In this document: one piece after another, positions 34,127-42,963 of the stretch | How the letters are laid out: every line of letters begins with the position of its first letter | Numbering within the stretch: position 1 is the first letter of the stretch | DNA from: Lachnospiraceae bacterium | Lineage (GTDB): Bacteria; Bacillota; Clostridia; Lachnospirales; Lachnospiraceae | Assembly: GCA_024681795.1 (NCBI GenBank) | Contig: JAILAD010000036.1 | Coordinates: 24,899-88,898 of the forward strand | Reading direction: 5' to 3' | Length of the DNA stretch: 64,000 bases | Notes under the pieces: generated by a model | What the model was told of the DNA's origin: nothing | Seen by the model: only the letters and a program-made list of their open reading frames with translations | The model's database searches: none | Program-made: the position numbers and the translations under genes

Positions 34127-34879
34127 TTATGCCTGTTGTTTCTGCTTTACGATGTCCAAGTAGAAGTGTGCATAAGTACTCTGAATCAGGGGGCTGATCC
34201 AAAGAAAAGCGATTCCGAGGGAAAGGATGCCGAGGAAAAGAACCGGCAGCAGACTTATGCAAAGTCCGACATATCGCATGTAATTTCCCTTCATCAGCCA
34301 AAAACTCATCCGGATTGCCTTTGAAAGCGGCATATTTACGTAATCCCCGAGGATGTAGTAAAGCGGCATAAACGAAACCGAGATCAGGAATGCTGCGAGG
34401 TAGCCGGCAGCAATCAGGGAAAAGGCAACGGTCATATGCATGTTATTTTCCGGCGTAAATTCCGTCGTAACCGGATAAAATACGGAATATACAAAGCCCG
34501 GGAGAGAGCATAAAAAGTAGATTCCCTGAAGGATAAAGGAGGCTTTAATTATCCGGTCCGGACCTTTTCTGAATGCGGAGAACAGGGATGCGAACGTAGC
34601 GTTTTCGTTCTCCGAAAGAAGGGTAAAATACCGGATTCTTCCCGCAACCATCAGTCCGAGCATGACGTTTACGACAAAAGATATGATTTTTAAAATCACC
34701 TGCGCCCAAATGGCCTCGGATATCAGCATGCTTCCGACACAGGCGGACACTCCGAATTTAAAAACATAGAACACCAGTGTTACCAGAACCGGTGCATAGG
34801 GATTGTTTAAAACGGTTTCCCTTGCAAGACCGCGGATGTCGGAAAGGCGTGTTTTACTGATTGATACGGTATCATTCAT
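34127..34879 (-). CDS. DUF975 family membrane protein
   Basis: This 250-residue protein has six or so hydrophobic segments and the DUF975 pattern: an N-terminal RLSDIRGLARETV helix, and later PLSKAIRMSFWLMKGN followed by FLGILSLGIAFLWISPLIQSTYAHFY. The family is widespread in Firmicutes and has no known biochemical function. Its start overlaps the stop of the gene upstream by eight bases, so the two are co-translated. The diguanylate cyclase gene follows after 85 bases that contain short direct repeats (GAATTCC-GT). Confidence 0.78.
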   Translation of the reverse strand: MNDTVSISKTRLSDIRGLARETVLNNPYAPVLVTLVFYVFKFGVSACVGSMLISEAIWAQVILKIISFVVNVMLGLMVAGRIRYFTLLSENENATFASLFSAFRKGPDRIIKASFILQGIYFLCSLPGFVYSVFYPVTTEFTPENNMHMTVAFSLIAAGYLAAFLISVSFMPLYYILGDYVNMPLSKAIRMSFWLMKGNYMRYVGLCISLLPVLFLGILSLGIAFLWISPLIQSTYAHFYLDIVKQKQQA

Positions 34880-35360
34880 TGGTGTCGCCTCCCGGAGTTA
34901 TAAGAGGATTCGTAATTCCGGCCGGAGTCTGCAGGGAATTCTGATATTCCGTGGGATTCTGGACCGCATTCTGAATCTGCTTCATGTATTCATCAAAACT
35001 TACTCCGTAAACCTGATAGGAAACTTCATCGTATTTTTTATGCAGCATGGTATCGTGGGATACGGAATAAACGCAGTATCCGCAGAATACGAGGTTTAAA
35101 ATCAGGATCAGGGTAGAAAAGAATATCGTAAAATTGTTGTACCAGTCATTTTTCTTTCGTTTTCCTTTTGCAAGATAAGCAAAGAAAATACTTAAAGGTG
35201 CGAAAAGAAAGGGAAAAATAATGGTCTGAAACAGAAAGGAGACAAGCGCTACAAAAAAGAACGTGGTACCAAGTCTGGTAGCACGGTAGTGCATGAAATT
35301 TTTTTGAAAAGTGCCTGAATTTTCTTCTCCGGGCATATCGTTGGGTATCTTTGTATCCAC
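34872..35360 (-). CDS. Small two-segment membrane protein of unknown function
   Basis: This 162-residue protein has two or three hydrophobic segments (TTFFFVALVSFLFQTIIFPFLFAPLSIFFAYLA and FFSTLILILNLVFCGYCVYSV) and a C-terminal extracytoplasmic tail. The tail (about 110-162) is rich in Q, N, P and T. The first half resembles DUF4190-type proteins in pattern (PLSIFFAYLAKGKRKK), but I would not assign it. It starts with a CAGGTGG-like site and overlaps the DUF975 gene. It lies divergent from the EamA gene, with 167 bases of shared promoter region. Confidence 0.6.
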   Translation of the reverse strand: MDTKIPNDMPGEENSGTFQKNFMHYRATRLGTTFFFVALVSFLFQTIIFPFLFAPLSIFFAYLAKGKRKKNDWYNNFTIFFSTLILILNLVFCGYCVYSVSHDTMLHKKYDEVSYQVYGVSFDEYMKQIQNAVQNPTEYQNSLQTPAGITNPLITPGGDTNE

Positions 35361-35452
35361 CTGAATTCTCCTTTACTTCCTTTACTCATAGAGAGAATAC
35401 TATTTTATCATAATTCGATATGTTTATCAAATCTTTGGGATTGTTTCCGCAA

Positions 35453-35481
35453 TTGCGAAAAATCACGGAATTTGCTATAGT
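35453..35481 (+). promoter_or_regulatory. Promoter of the EamA transporter gene
   Basis: TTGCGA and TATAGT are separated by 17 bases, 46 bases before the start codon. Confidence 0.55.
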
Positions 35482-35527
35482 AGTTAGCGTGGTTTGAAAG
35501 GGAAATACAGGAAAAACAGGTAAATTT

Positions 35528-36574
35528 ATGGAGAAAAATGAATTTGAAATAACGGAAGAAGCCATAATTGCGGCGACGGAATCCGAGACAGCCGAGGCGG
35601 ACCGGAAAAAAGGGGGAATTACACAGATTCTCGGGTGTATTCTGCTTTTGGTTACCGCGATGATCTGGGGGTTTGCATTCGTAGCGCAGAGCAAGGGTAT
35701 GGAGAGTGTGGGCCCGTTTACGTTTAACGGAATCCGTTCTTTTGTCGGTGCAATTGCGTTACTTCCGGTATTGATTTTTAACAGAAAAAAAATATTTAAA
35801 GTATTCAATGCCCGAAAGGAAGAAGTGACGGAACCGGCGCAGAAGAAAAAAATGCTGCTTCTCGGTATTATCACAATCGGAGTGGTCTTTTTTCTGGCGA
35901 CGTCTTCCCAGCAGGTCGGAATCGGGCTTACCGACAGTGTAGGAAAAGCGGGATTTATTACTGCGCTTTATATCGTTTTAGTGCCGCTTCTCGGGATTTT
36001 CTTAAAGAAACGCCCCGGAATTGTGGTTTACGGATGCGTATTGGTGTCCGCAGTGGGATTATACCTGCTCTGTATTCCGAAGGGCAGCAAATTTACGTTA
36101 AAAGCAGGCGATCTTTTGCTGGTAGCCTGTGCAATTCTTTTTTCCGCCCATATCATGCTGATTGATTTCTTTACTGCCCGGATTAACGGCGTGTTGATTG
36201 CATTCTGTCAGTTTATGACCGTGGGAATATTCAGTCTGTTCGGGATTTTGTTATTTGAACATCCGAGTCTTGAAAGCATCATGAAGGCCGGCCTTCCGAT
36301 TCTCTATGCCGGTGTGCTTTCCAGTTCGGTCGGATATACCCTGCAGATTATCGGACAAAAATATGTGGAGCCGACCAGAGCGTCGCTCATTATGTGTATG
36401 GAATCGGTATTTTCGGTGCTTGGGGGATGGCTGATTTTGAAACAGACGCTTTCTTTGAGGGAAGCAATCGGCTGCATCGTGATGTTTGTATCGATTATCG
36501 TCTGCCAGTTATTCGGAAACCGTTCAATCGGAAAGAAAACGACTGCCCCGTCCGGAGACAATCGAAAGGAGTGA
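35528..36574 (+). CDS. DMT/EamA-family transporter
   Basis: This 348-residue protein has ten predicted membrane segments in two EamA repeats (first about 38-170, second about 180-325). An acidic N-terminal extension of about 30 residues precedes them. Typical landmarks are MIWGFAFVAQSKGME at the first segment and the end-of-repeat LGGWLILKQTLSLREAIGC. Such transporters export amino acids or other small metabolites; the substrate cannot be read off. The last 51 bases overlap the end of the LytTR regulator gene on the opposite strand. Confidence 0.87.
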   Translation: MEKNEFEITEEAIIAATESETAEADRKKGGITQILGCILLLVTAMIWGFAFVAQSKGMESVGPFTFNGIRSFVGAIALLPVLIFNRKKIFKVFNARKEEVTEPAQKKKMLLLGIITIGVVFFLATSSQQVGIGLTDSVGKAGFITALYIVLVPLLGIFLKKRPGIVVYGCVLVSAVGLYLLCIPKGSKFTLKAGDLLLVACAILFSAHIMLIDFFTARINGVLIAFCQFMTVGIFSLFGILLFEHPSLESIMKAGLPILYAGVLSSSVGYTLQIIGQKYVEPTRASLIMCMESVFSVLGGWLILKQTLSLREAIGCIVMFVSIIVCQLFGNRSIGKKTTAPSGDNRKE

Positions 36575-37246
36575 TTTCCACTCCGTGAAACCGGCTTTTA
36601 ACTGCGTACCGTTGCTCATTGTGACGGTACGTTTTTTGATGCTTACGACGTGATTGATATTGATGATGTATTTTCCTGAAATCAAAAGAAAAGGCTCGAA
36701 GGGTGCAAGGATGCTGCCGAGATCTTCCATAGTGCCGGGATGGCAGATTTCCTCTTCGTTTGTCAAAATGACTTTCACGCCGTTTTTTTCGGGAACGGCA
36801 TAAAGAATTCTGTCGGGAAGAAGGTAGAGGGTTTTGCTTTCATCCCTGAGCTCGATTGTGCGGGGTCTGGATTCCAGGATGGAAAGGGCCTTGTCGAGAA
36901 GAGCGGTGAGTTCCGCTCTTTTTATGGGTTTTTCAAGGAAAAAAATATCCGCCGGGAGAGTTTCATTCCTGCGATAGTCGATTTTGGAAATCATTAAGAC
37001 GATGGGAGATGTCACGCCCATTTGGCGAAGGAGTGCGGCGGTTTCGGCACCGTCCGGGCCGGATTCGGTCATATCAATGAAAAACAGATCGTATTTCATC
37101 GGCGCCTGTTTTAAGGATTCCACATTTCCGTAGGAATCGATATAAAGATTGCCCGTGGTACGGATTCTTGAATCGGATTCCCGTCCGAGCAGGCGTTCCG
37201 TCTGTTTTCTGTCCGCGACATTGTCATCGCATACGGCAATATGCAT
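36524..37246 (-). CDS. LytTR-type response regulator
   Basis: This 240-residue regulator has a receiver domain (about 1-122). The acidic residues are in AVCDDN, the phosphoacceptor in LFFIDMTESGPDG and the conserved lysine in FFLEKPI. The LytTR DNA-binding domain spans about 135-235 (DRILYAVPEKNGVKVIL, FLLISGKYIININHVVSIKK). The family controls virulence, bacteriocin or cell-surface genes in Gram-positives; the matching kinase is not in the window, so it is an orphan. Its 3' end overlaps the EamA gene tail-to-tail by 51 bases. The overlap encodes the last ~16 residues of each protein. Confidence 0.87.
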   Translation of the reverse strand: MHIAVCDDNVADRKQTERLLGRESDSRIRTTGNLYIDSYGNVESLKQAPMKYDLFFIDMTESGPDGAETAALLRQMGVTSPIVLMISKIDYRRNETLPADIFFLEKPIKRAELTALLDKALSILESRPRTIELRDESKTLYLLPDRILYAVPEKNGVKVILTNEEEICHPGTMEDLGSILAPFEPFLLISGKYIININHVVSIKKRTVTMSNGTQLKAGFTEWKSLLSIVSGRGSRFLSD

Positions 37247-37272
37247 GTTTTCTCCCCGCCGGTTTAAGAATT

Positions 37273-37566
37273 TTACTGGAAAATATAGATATCCAGCATA
37301 AAATAAGCAGCCGCAACCAGTGCGATCTGCAAAACCAGAATAACCGGCATGCCGATGGTGAAAGATAAGTGTTTGGTCTTATGCCGGAACGAGTACATTC
37401 CGATAATCGACCCGATACTTCCGCCGGCGACGGCGACTAAAAACAGCGCCGCCTCCGGAATACGGAATTCGTGTCGTTTGGCTTTTAATTTATCAATGCC
37501 CATCATGGCAAAGCCGGCAATATTAACAATTCCAAGGTAAATCAGAATATATTTCAGTACTTCCAT
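37273..37566 (-). CDS. DUF1294 membrane protein
   Basis: This 97-residue protein has three or four membrane segments and the DUF1294 signature: GIDKLKAKRHEFRIPEAALFLVAVAGGSIGSIIGMYSFRHKTKH. The preferred start is ATG 37566, eight bases after the argG stop with AAAGGGACAG inside the argG end as ribosome site; the ORF track uses a TTG inside argG. The tight spacing implies translation coupled to argG, although no functional link to arginine synthesis is known. The family's role is unknown. Confidence 0.78.
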   Translation of the reverse strand: MEVLKYILIYLGIVNIAGFAMMGIDKLKAKRHEFRIPEAALFLVAVAGGSIGSIIGMYSFRHKTKHLSFTIGMPVILVLQIALVAAAYFMLDIYIFQ

Positions 37567-37573
37567 GAGTTGT

Positions 37574-38797
37574 TTACTGTCCCTTTTTCTCAACCTCCAG
37601 CATCTTCATGGCACGAACCTTTGTGGAAAGACCGAAGAGGTTGATGAATCCGTCCGCATCGTGATGATCGTATAAATCACCGGTCGTGAAAGACGCAAGA
37701 CTTTCGTTGTATAAGGAGTAGGGAGAAGTGGTGCCTGCCTTAATGATGTTTCCTTTGTACAGTTTGAATTTAACTTCTCCGGTTACATATTCCTGTGTGG
37801 AGGTGATGAATGCACGGATTGCATCGCAAAGCGGAGTGAACCATTTTCCTTCGTAAATAACCTGTGCAAGAAGCGCGCCCATTTCTGCTTTGGTACGATA
37901 GCAGTCACGGTCGAGAATGAGTTCCTCAAGCTGCTGATGAGCTTCGTAGAGAATCGTTCCTCCCGGTGTTTCGTATACGCCACGGGATTTCATGCCGACT
38001 ACACGGTTTTCCACGATATCGATGATACCGATGCCGTGCTTTCCGCCGATCTGATTTAATTTTCTTAAAATATCGGATACCTTCATGGATTCGCCGTTTA
38101 TTGCAACGGGAACACCTTTTTCAAAGGAAAGGGTAACGTATTCACCCTCGTCCGGTGCTTTTTCGGGAGTTACGCCGAGTACAAGAAGATGCTCGTAATT
38201 CGGCTCATTGGAAGGATCCTCAAGCTCCAGACCTTCATGGGAAATATGCCAGATATTTCTGTCGCGGCTGTAAGAGGAGTCTGCTGCGAACGGAAGATCG
38301 ATGCCGTGCCGGTGGCAGTACTCGATTTCGGATTCACGGGAATCAAGTTTCCACAAGGGACTTCTCCAGGGAGCGATGATTTTTAAATCGGGAGCAAGAG
38401 CCTTGATGCCAAGCTCGAAACGAATCTGGTCGTTTCCTTTTCCGGTTGCACCGTGGCAGATTGCGGATGCGCCTTCTTTTCTTGCGATTTCCACAAGTCT
38501 TTTTACGATTGCCGGTCTTGCCATGGAGGTACCGAGCAGATATTTGTTTTCATATACGGCATGTGCCTGTACGCAGGGTACGATATAGTTGTCGCAGAAA
38601 TCATCCACGATATCTTCAATATAAAGTTTCGTAGCGCCGCTTAATTTGGCACGTTCGTTTAAGCCGTCAAGCTCGTTTCCCTGTCCGCAGTCCACACAGA
38701 CACAGATTACTTCGTAATCGAAGTTTTCCTTTAACCAGGGAATAATTGCGGTAGTGTCAAGACCGCCGGAATATGCTAAAACTACTTTTTCTTTCAT
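37574..38797 (-). CDS. argG: Argininosuccinate synthase
   Basis: This 407-residue enzyme joins citrulline and aspartate, using ATP, to argininosuccinate in arginine biosynthesis. The P-loop-like start VVLAYSGGLDTTA, HGATGKGNDQIRF and ETPGGTILYEAH are intact. The ORF track adds 39 residues, but the start is ATG 38797, which has AGGAGGA eight bases upstream and begins exactly at the conserved N-terminus. Its promoter (38840-38868) and ARG boxes lie just upstream, divergent from the argJBD operon. argH and argF are not in the window. Confidence 0.97.
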   Translation of the reverse strand: MKEKVVLAYSGGLDTTAIIPWLKENFDYEVICVCVDCGQGNELDGLNERAKLSGATKLYIEDIVDDFCDNYIVPCVQAHAVYENKYLLGTSMARPAIVKRLVEIARKEGASAICHGATGKGNDQIRFELGIKALAPDLKIIAPWRSPLWKLDSRESEIEYCHRHGIDLPFAADSSYSRDRNIWHISHEGLELEDPSNEPNYEHLLVLGVTPEKAPDEGEYVTLSFEKGVPVAINGESMKVSDILRKLNQIGGKHGIGIIDIVENRVVGMKSRGVYETPGGTILYEAHQQLEELILDRDCYRTKAEMGALLAQVIYEGKWFTPLCDAIRAFITSTQEYVTGEVKFKLYKGNIIKAGTTSPYSLYNESLASFTTGDLYDHHDADGFINLFGLSTKVRAMKMLEVEKKGQ

Positions 38798-38839
38798 AAT
38801 ATTAAGTCCTCCTGAATTTGTTAAATAAAGACAAAAACT

Positions 38840-38868
38840 ACTATACAACATTTCAAACTCCTGTGCAA
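38840..38868 (-). promoter_or_regulatory. argG: argG promoter
   Basis: On the minus strand TTGCAC and TATAGT are separated by 17 bases, 43 bases before the argG start codon. Confidence 0.65.
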
Positions 38869-38878
38869 GTATAAATAG

Positions 38879-38923
38879 TGCATAAAAATACATAAAATTA
38901 ATGCATAAATGCATATTTTTGCA
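38879..38923. promoter_or_regulatory. Tandem ARG boxes (arginine repressor operators)
   Basis: TGCATAAAAATACA (38879-38892) fits the ArgR half-site pair TGNATWWWWATNCA exactly. TGCATATTTTTGCA (38910-38923) fits at 13 of 14 positions, with a shorter TGCATAAATGCA palindrome overlapping it. They lie between the divergent argG and GNAT-argJBD promoters, where one ArgR hexamer could control both. Confidence 0.6.
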
Positions 38924-38963
38924 TAATTATCCAAAAATGATGAATAAAATTTAAAAATATAGG

Positions 38964-38991
38964 TGGACTTTTGAAAGAAATGTGTTATAGT
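38964..38991 (+). promoter_or_regulatory. Promoter of the GNAT-argJBD operon
   Basis: TGGACT and TATAGT are separated by 16 bases. Transcription would begin inside the REP-like element that starts at 38997. Confidence 0.45.
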
Positions 38992-38996
38992 AGTGT

Positions 38997-39064
38997 GGTG
39001 CCTGACCCCATTACGAAATTGTTACAGAAATGAAACAGAATGTAATGGTGCCTGACCCCGTTAC
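38997..39064. repeat. REP-like palindrome pair (GGTGCCTGACCCC core)
   Basis: A unit lacking its first arm (38997-39014) and a nearly complete unit (39042-39064) lie 27 bases apart. They have the same sequence as the pair at 20855-20903 but in the opposite orientation. The last unit has one arm base changed (CCGTTAC). They form the 5' leader of the GNAT-argJBD transcript. Confidence 0.75.
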
Positions 39065-39084
39065 AAAGAGCATGAGGAAATGAT

Positions 39085-39558
39085 ATGGATAATATAAAGG
39101 AAACCGAATTTGAAATCCGTCCGATGGAAATGGAAGATTACGAGCAGGTAAAAGCCCTCTGGCTTTCGATTAAAGGCTTCGCCATCCGAAGCATTGATGA
39201 TTCGAAAGAGGGTGTGGAGAAATTCTTAAAAAGAAATCCCGGTCTTTCCTGTGTCAGTGTGGCAAACGGTAAAATCGTCGGCGCGATTCTGTGCGGAAAC
39301 GACGGACGAAGAGGCTGCCTTTATCATGTATGCGTAAAGCAGGAATACAGAATGCACGGAATCGGAAAAGCAATGGTAGGCTTTTGTATGAGAGCTTTAA
39401 AAGAGGAAGGGATCAACAAGGTTTCCCTGATTGCGTTTTCCACCAATGACGTCGGAAACGCTTTCTGGCACGAGATCGGCTGGACTAAAAGAGAAGATTT
39501 AAACTACTATGATTTCGTACTCAACGAAAACAATATTTCCTCGTTCGTGACGAACTGA
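39085..39558 (+). CDS. GNAT-family N-acetyltransferase at the head of the arg operon
   Basis: This 157-residue protein has the GNAT fold: RPMEMEDYEQVKALWLS at the N-terminus, a central GAILCGNDGRRGCLYHVCVKQEYRMHGIGKAMV with the acetyl-CoA loop (Q/RxxGxG-like RMHGIG), and LIAFSTNDVGNAFWHEIGW at the C-terminus. It starts with ATG 39085 after CATGAGGAA and lies 76 bases before argJ on the same strand. That position makes N-acetylglutamate synthesis, the first step of arginine synthesis, a possible job, as short GNAT-type synthases exist. argJ can also do it, and the sequence resembles general GNAT proteins. Confidence 0.75.
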   Translation: MDNIKETEFEIRPMEMEDYEQVKALWLSIKGFAIRSIDDSKEGVEKFLKRNPGLSCVSVANGKIVGAILCGNDGRRGCLYHVCVKQEYRMHGIGKAMVGFCMRALKEEGINKVSLIAFSTNDVGNAFWHEIGWTKREDLNYYDFVLNENNISSFVTN

Positions 39559-39634
39559 GGGATAAATGCCCGGTGAACCGGGCGATTATTGAAGGATAAC
39601 CGGATTGAATGGCAACCGAAAGGAAGAAACGGAT

Positions 39635-40858
39635 ATGAAAAGGACAGAAGGCGGCGTGACCGCGGCAAAAGGATTCGCGGCAGCGGACTGCGAGGCAAAC
39701 ATTAAATATAAGGACAGGACCGATATGGCGATGGTATTCAGTAAAGAACCCTGTGTATGCGCGGGAACCTTTACTTCCAATATTGTAAAAGCGGCCTGTG
39801 TTATGTGGGATAAGGAGATTGTGGAATCCGGAAGATGTATGCACGGTGTAATCGTGAATTCCGGAATTGCCAATGCCTGTACGGGAAAAGAAGGATATGA
39901 CGCCTGCATGGCGACTGCAAAAGCAGCGGAAGAGATGCTTTCCGTACCGTATGATACCATCGCGGTTGCATCGACCGGTGTTATCGGAATGCAGCTCCCT
40001 GTGGATAAGCTGACAGCCGGAGTAAAAAATATGAGCGCTTCCCTTGAGGAAACGCTTGATGCCGGAACGAGAGCAAGCAAAGCCATCATGACCACCGATA
40101 CCGTCAACAAGGAAATTGCGGTTACTTTTGAAATCAGCGGAAAGACAGTGACTCTCGGCGGAATGAGCAAGGGATCCGGTATGATTCATCCGAATATGTG
40201 TACCATGCTCGGTTTTCTTACCACCGATCTTGCGATTGAGAAAAAACTCCTGCAGGAAGCATTATCGGAAGTGGTTACGGATACTTTTAACATGATTTCC
40301 GTAGACGGAGACACTTCCACCAATGATACGCTTTTAATCATGGCAAACGGTCTTGCCGGTAATCAGAAGATTTCCGAAAAGAATGCGGATTATGAAACCT
40401 TTAAAGAAGCGCTTTTCGAGGTTTGCAGATTCCTTGCAAGAAAAATGGCCTCCGACGGCGAAGGTGCAACCAAGCTGTTTACGGCGCATGTTTTAAATGC
40501 CCGTACAAAGGAGGATGCAAGAATTCTTGCAAGGTCCGTGATTTCTTCTTCTTTATCAAAGGCCGCAATTTACGGCTGCGATGCAAATTTCGGAAGATTC
40601 TTATGCGCAATGGGATATTCGGGTGTAAGCTTTGATCAAAATGACGTGGAACTGTTCTTTGAAAGCAGCGCGGGAGAATGCAAGGTATTTGAATACGGTG
40701 TGCCTCTTCCCTTTGACGAGGAACAGGCTACGAAGATTATGTCCGAAGAGGAAGTTATCATTCGCATCGACATGCATGAAGGGAAAGAAGAAGCGACTGC
40801 CTGGGGATGTGATTTGACTTATGATTATGTTAAAATAAATGCGGATTATCGTTCGTAA
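39635..40858 (+). CDS. argJ: Bifunctional ornithine acetyltransferase/N-acetylglutamate synthase
   Basis: This 407-residue proenzyme moves the acetyl group from N-acetylornithine to glutamate. It self-cleaves before a threonine; the site reads [12 protein letters not shown], where most family members have NMATMLGF, and the nucleophile Thr is kept. Other landmarks are KGFAAA near the start and [10 protein letters not shown] in the beta chain. The start at ATG 39635 is chosen because AAAGGA lies ten bases upstream; the ORF track uses a TTG at 39605. The gene is followed 11 bases later by argB. Whether it is mono- or bifunctional cannot be read from the sequence. Confidence 0.95.
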   Translation: MKRTEGGVTAAKGFAAADCEANIKYKDRTDMAMVFSKEPCVCAGTFTSNIVKAACVMWDKEIVESGRCMHGVIVNSGIANACTGKEGYDACMATAKAAEEMLSVPYDTIAVASTGVIGMQLPVDKLTAGVKNMSASLEETLDAGTRASKAIMTTDTVNKEIAVTFEISGKTVTLGGMSKGSGMIHPNMCTMLGFLTTDLAIEKKLLQEALSEVVTDTFNMISVDGDTSTNDTLLIMANGLAGNQKISEKNADYETFKEALFEVCRFLARKMASDGEGATKLFTAHVLNARTKEDARILARSVISSSLSKAAIYGCDANFGRFLCAMGYSGVSFDQNDVELFFESSAGECKVFEYGVPLPFDEEQATKIMSEEEVIIRIDMHEGKEEATAWGCDLTYDYVKINADYRS

Positions 40859-40869
40859 CGGAGGAACAA

Positions 40870-41766
40870 ATGGAAAAGGACATGGAAAAAGTACTGGAGA
40901 AGGCAAACGTCTTAGTGGAGGCACTCCCGTACATTCAGAAATTCAATCGTAAAATAATAGTGGTAAAATACGGCGGAAGTGCCATGAGCGACGAAGAGAT
41001 GCAGAAAAAAGTCATCGAAGACGTGGTACTTTTAAAACTGGTAGGCTTCAAGCCCATTATCGTACACGGCGGCGGAAAAGCCATCAGCAAATGGGTGAAG
41101 AAGAGCGGAAAAGAAGCGGAATTTTATAAAGGACTCCGAATCACGGATGAGGAAACCATGGAAATTGCGGAAATGGTTTTAAACCGTGTCAACAAAAGCC
41201 TTGTAGCAATGGCGGAGCAGCTCGGGGTACGTGCAATCGGTATTTCCGGAAAAGACGGAAAACTTCTGAATGTGGACAAACGATATGTGGACGGTATGGA
41301 TATCGGTTTTGTCGGGGACATCAAGAAAGTGGATACGAAGATTTTATTCGATCTTCTGGAAAAAGATTTTCTTCCCATCGTGGCTCCGATCGGACTGGAT
41401 GATGAGTACAATACCTATAATATCAACGCGGATGATGCGGCATGCGAAATTGCAAAGGCGGTAGGTGCCGAGAAGCTCGCGTTTTTAACGGATATCGAAG
41501 GTCTGTACAGGGATTTGAACGATCCTTCCACACTGATTTCAAGAATCACGACCACACAGGCAAGAAGATTAATCGACGGCGGTTTCATCGGCGGAGGAAT
41601 GCTTCCGAAACTCGGAAACTGCATTCAGGCCGTGGAGGACGGCGTTCAGAGAGTCCATATTCTGGACGGCAGAATTCCGCACTGTCTGCTTTTGGAAATT
41701 TTTACAAAGAAAGGTATCGGTACTGTGATTATTTCCGACAATGATCCGATCGGTATGGAGGAATAA
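40870..41766 (+). CDS. argB: Acetylglutamate kinase
   Basis: This 298-residue kinase phosphorylates N-acetylglutamate, the usual controlled step of the pathway. The amino-acid-kinase fold is shown by [18 protein letters not shown] and the C-terminal [11 protein letters not shown]. The N-terminal helix ([21 protein letters not shown]) is the type found in arginine-inhibited hexameric enzymes, so feedback by arginine is likely. Start ATG 40870 follows ACGGAGG. argD starts four bases after its stop. Confidence 0.96.
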   Translation: MEKDMEKVLEKANVLVEALPYIQKFNRKIIVVKYGGSAMSDEEMQKKVIEDVVLLKLVGFKPIIVHGGGKAISKWVKKSGKEAEFYKGLRITDEETMEIAEMVLNRVNKSLVAMAEQLGVRAIGISGKDGKLLNVDKRYVDGMDIGFVGDIKKVDTKILFDLLEKDFLPIVAPIGLDDEYNTYNINADDAACEIAKAVGAEKLAFLTDIEGLYRDLNDPSTLISRITTTQARRLIDGGFIGGGMLPKLGNCIQAVEDGVQRVHILDGRIPHCLLLEIFTKKGIGTVIISDNDPIGMEE

Positions 41767-41769
41767 AAT

Positions 41770-42960
41770 ATGATGCAGCAGATTATCGAGGAAGCTGAAA
41801 GTGTGCTTCTTCACACATATAACAGGTATCAGGTTGTTTTCGATCACGGAGACGGTGTTAAATTATATGATATCGATGGAAAAGAGTATCTGGATTTTGT
41901 ATCCGGAATCGGTGTTTTTGCACTCGGATACGGAAACAAAGCATATAATGATGCATTAAAAAATCAGATTGACAAGATAACGCATACTTCAAATTATTAC
42001 TATAACGTGCCTGCAATCGAAGCCGCAAAAGCCGTGAAGAAAGCATCCGGAATGGACCGGATATTCTTTACCAACTCCGGCGCGGAAGCGGTGGAAGGCG
42101 CGTTAAAAGCCGCAAGAAAATACGCATATTTAAAAGACGGAAGAACCGATCATGAAATTATCGCGATGAATCATTCGTTCCACGGAAGAACCTTCGGAGC
42201 GCTTTCCGTAACGGGAACGCCGAAGTACCGTGAGGCATTTGAACCGATGATCGGAAATATCAGGTTTGCGGATTATAACGATCTTGACAGTGTAAAAGCC
42301 CTGATTACCGATAAGACCTGCGCGGTTATCATGGAGACCATACAGGGCGAGGGCGGAATTTACCCCGCTGACGAAGCTTTTATAAAAGGCGTTCGCGCAC
42401 TTTGCGACGAGCATGACATTCTTCTGATTCTGGATGAAATCCAGTGCGGAATGGGCAGAAGCGGATATCTGTTTGCGTGGCAGGAATACGGTGTAAAACC
42501 GGACATCATGACCACTGCAAAAGCGCTTGGTTGCGGTGTCCCCGTGGGAGCGTTTCTGATGACGGAAAAAGTCGGACAGGCTTCCTTAAAAGCCGGCGAT
42601 CACGGAACTACCTACGGAGGAAATCCTCTTGCCGGTGCTGCAATCTGCGAGGTATTCCGTCAGTATGAGGAAAAGAATCTGACGGAACATGTAAAAGAAG
42701 TCGGCACATATCTTTACGAAAAATTGGAGGAAGTAAAGGCTTCCTGCCCGATGATTAAAGACCACAGGGGAAAAGGTCTGATGCAGGGACTTGAATTTGA
42801 CCGCGAGGTTGCACCCGTTATCAATAAAGCATTGGAGAACGGCGTTGTATTAATTAATGCCGGAACCAAAATTATCAGGTTCCTTCCGCCTCTTGTAATT
42901 GAAAAAGAGGATGTGGATGCAATGATTGCCGTTTTGAAAGAAGCCATAAAGGAACTTTAA
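41770..42960 (+). CDS. argD: Acetylornithine aminotransferase
   Basis: This 396-residue class-III PLP aminotransferase converts N-acetylglutamate semialdehyde to N-acetylornithine. Landmarks are FTNSGAEAVEGALKAARKY, the aspartate in ILDEIQCGMGRSG, and the Schiff-base lysine in TTAKALGCGVPVGA. Length and the operon place (argJ-argB-argD) fix the identity over ornithine or GABA aminotransferases. The start is at one of two adjacent ATGs behind GGAGG, in the argB end. The solute-binding protein gene begins three bases after the stop. Confidence 0.95.
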   Translation: MMQQIIEEAESVLLHTYNRYQVVFDHGDGVKLYDIDGKEYLDFVSGIGVFALGYGNKAYNDALKNQIDKITHTSNYYYNVPAIEAAKAVKKASGMDRIFFTNSGAEAVEGALKAARKYAYLKDGRTDHEIIAMNHSFHGRTFGALSVTGTPKYREAFEPMIGNIRFADYNDLDSVKALITDKTCAVIMETIQGEGGIYPADEAFIKGVRALCDEHDILLILDEIQCGMGRSGYLFAWQEYGVKPDIMTTAKALGCGVPVGAFLMTEKVGQASLKAGDHGTTYGGNPLAGAAICEVFRQYEEKNLTEHVKEVGTYLYEKLEEVKASCPMIKDHRGKGLMQGLEFDREVAPVINKALENGVVLINAGTKIIRFLPPLVIEKEDVDAMIAVLKEAIKEL

Positions 42961-42963
42961 AAC

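Noticed and set aside
38798-38914. 39-residue N-terminal extension of ArgG
   Set aside because: The enzyme's conserved N-terminus starts at ATG 38797 behind AGGAGGA; the extension covers the promoter -10 region.
39521-40189. 222-residue and 194-residue minus-strand ORFs
   Set aside because: Both are antisense to argJ, which has a clear family identity.
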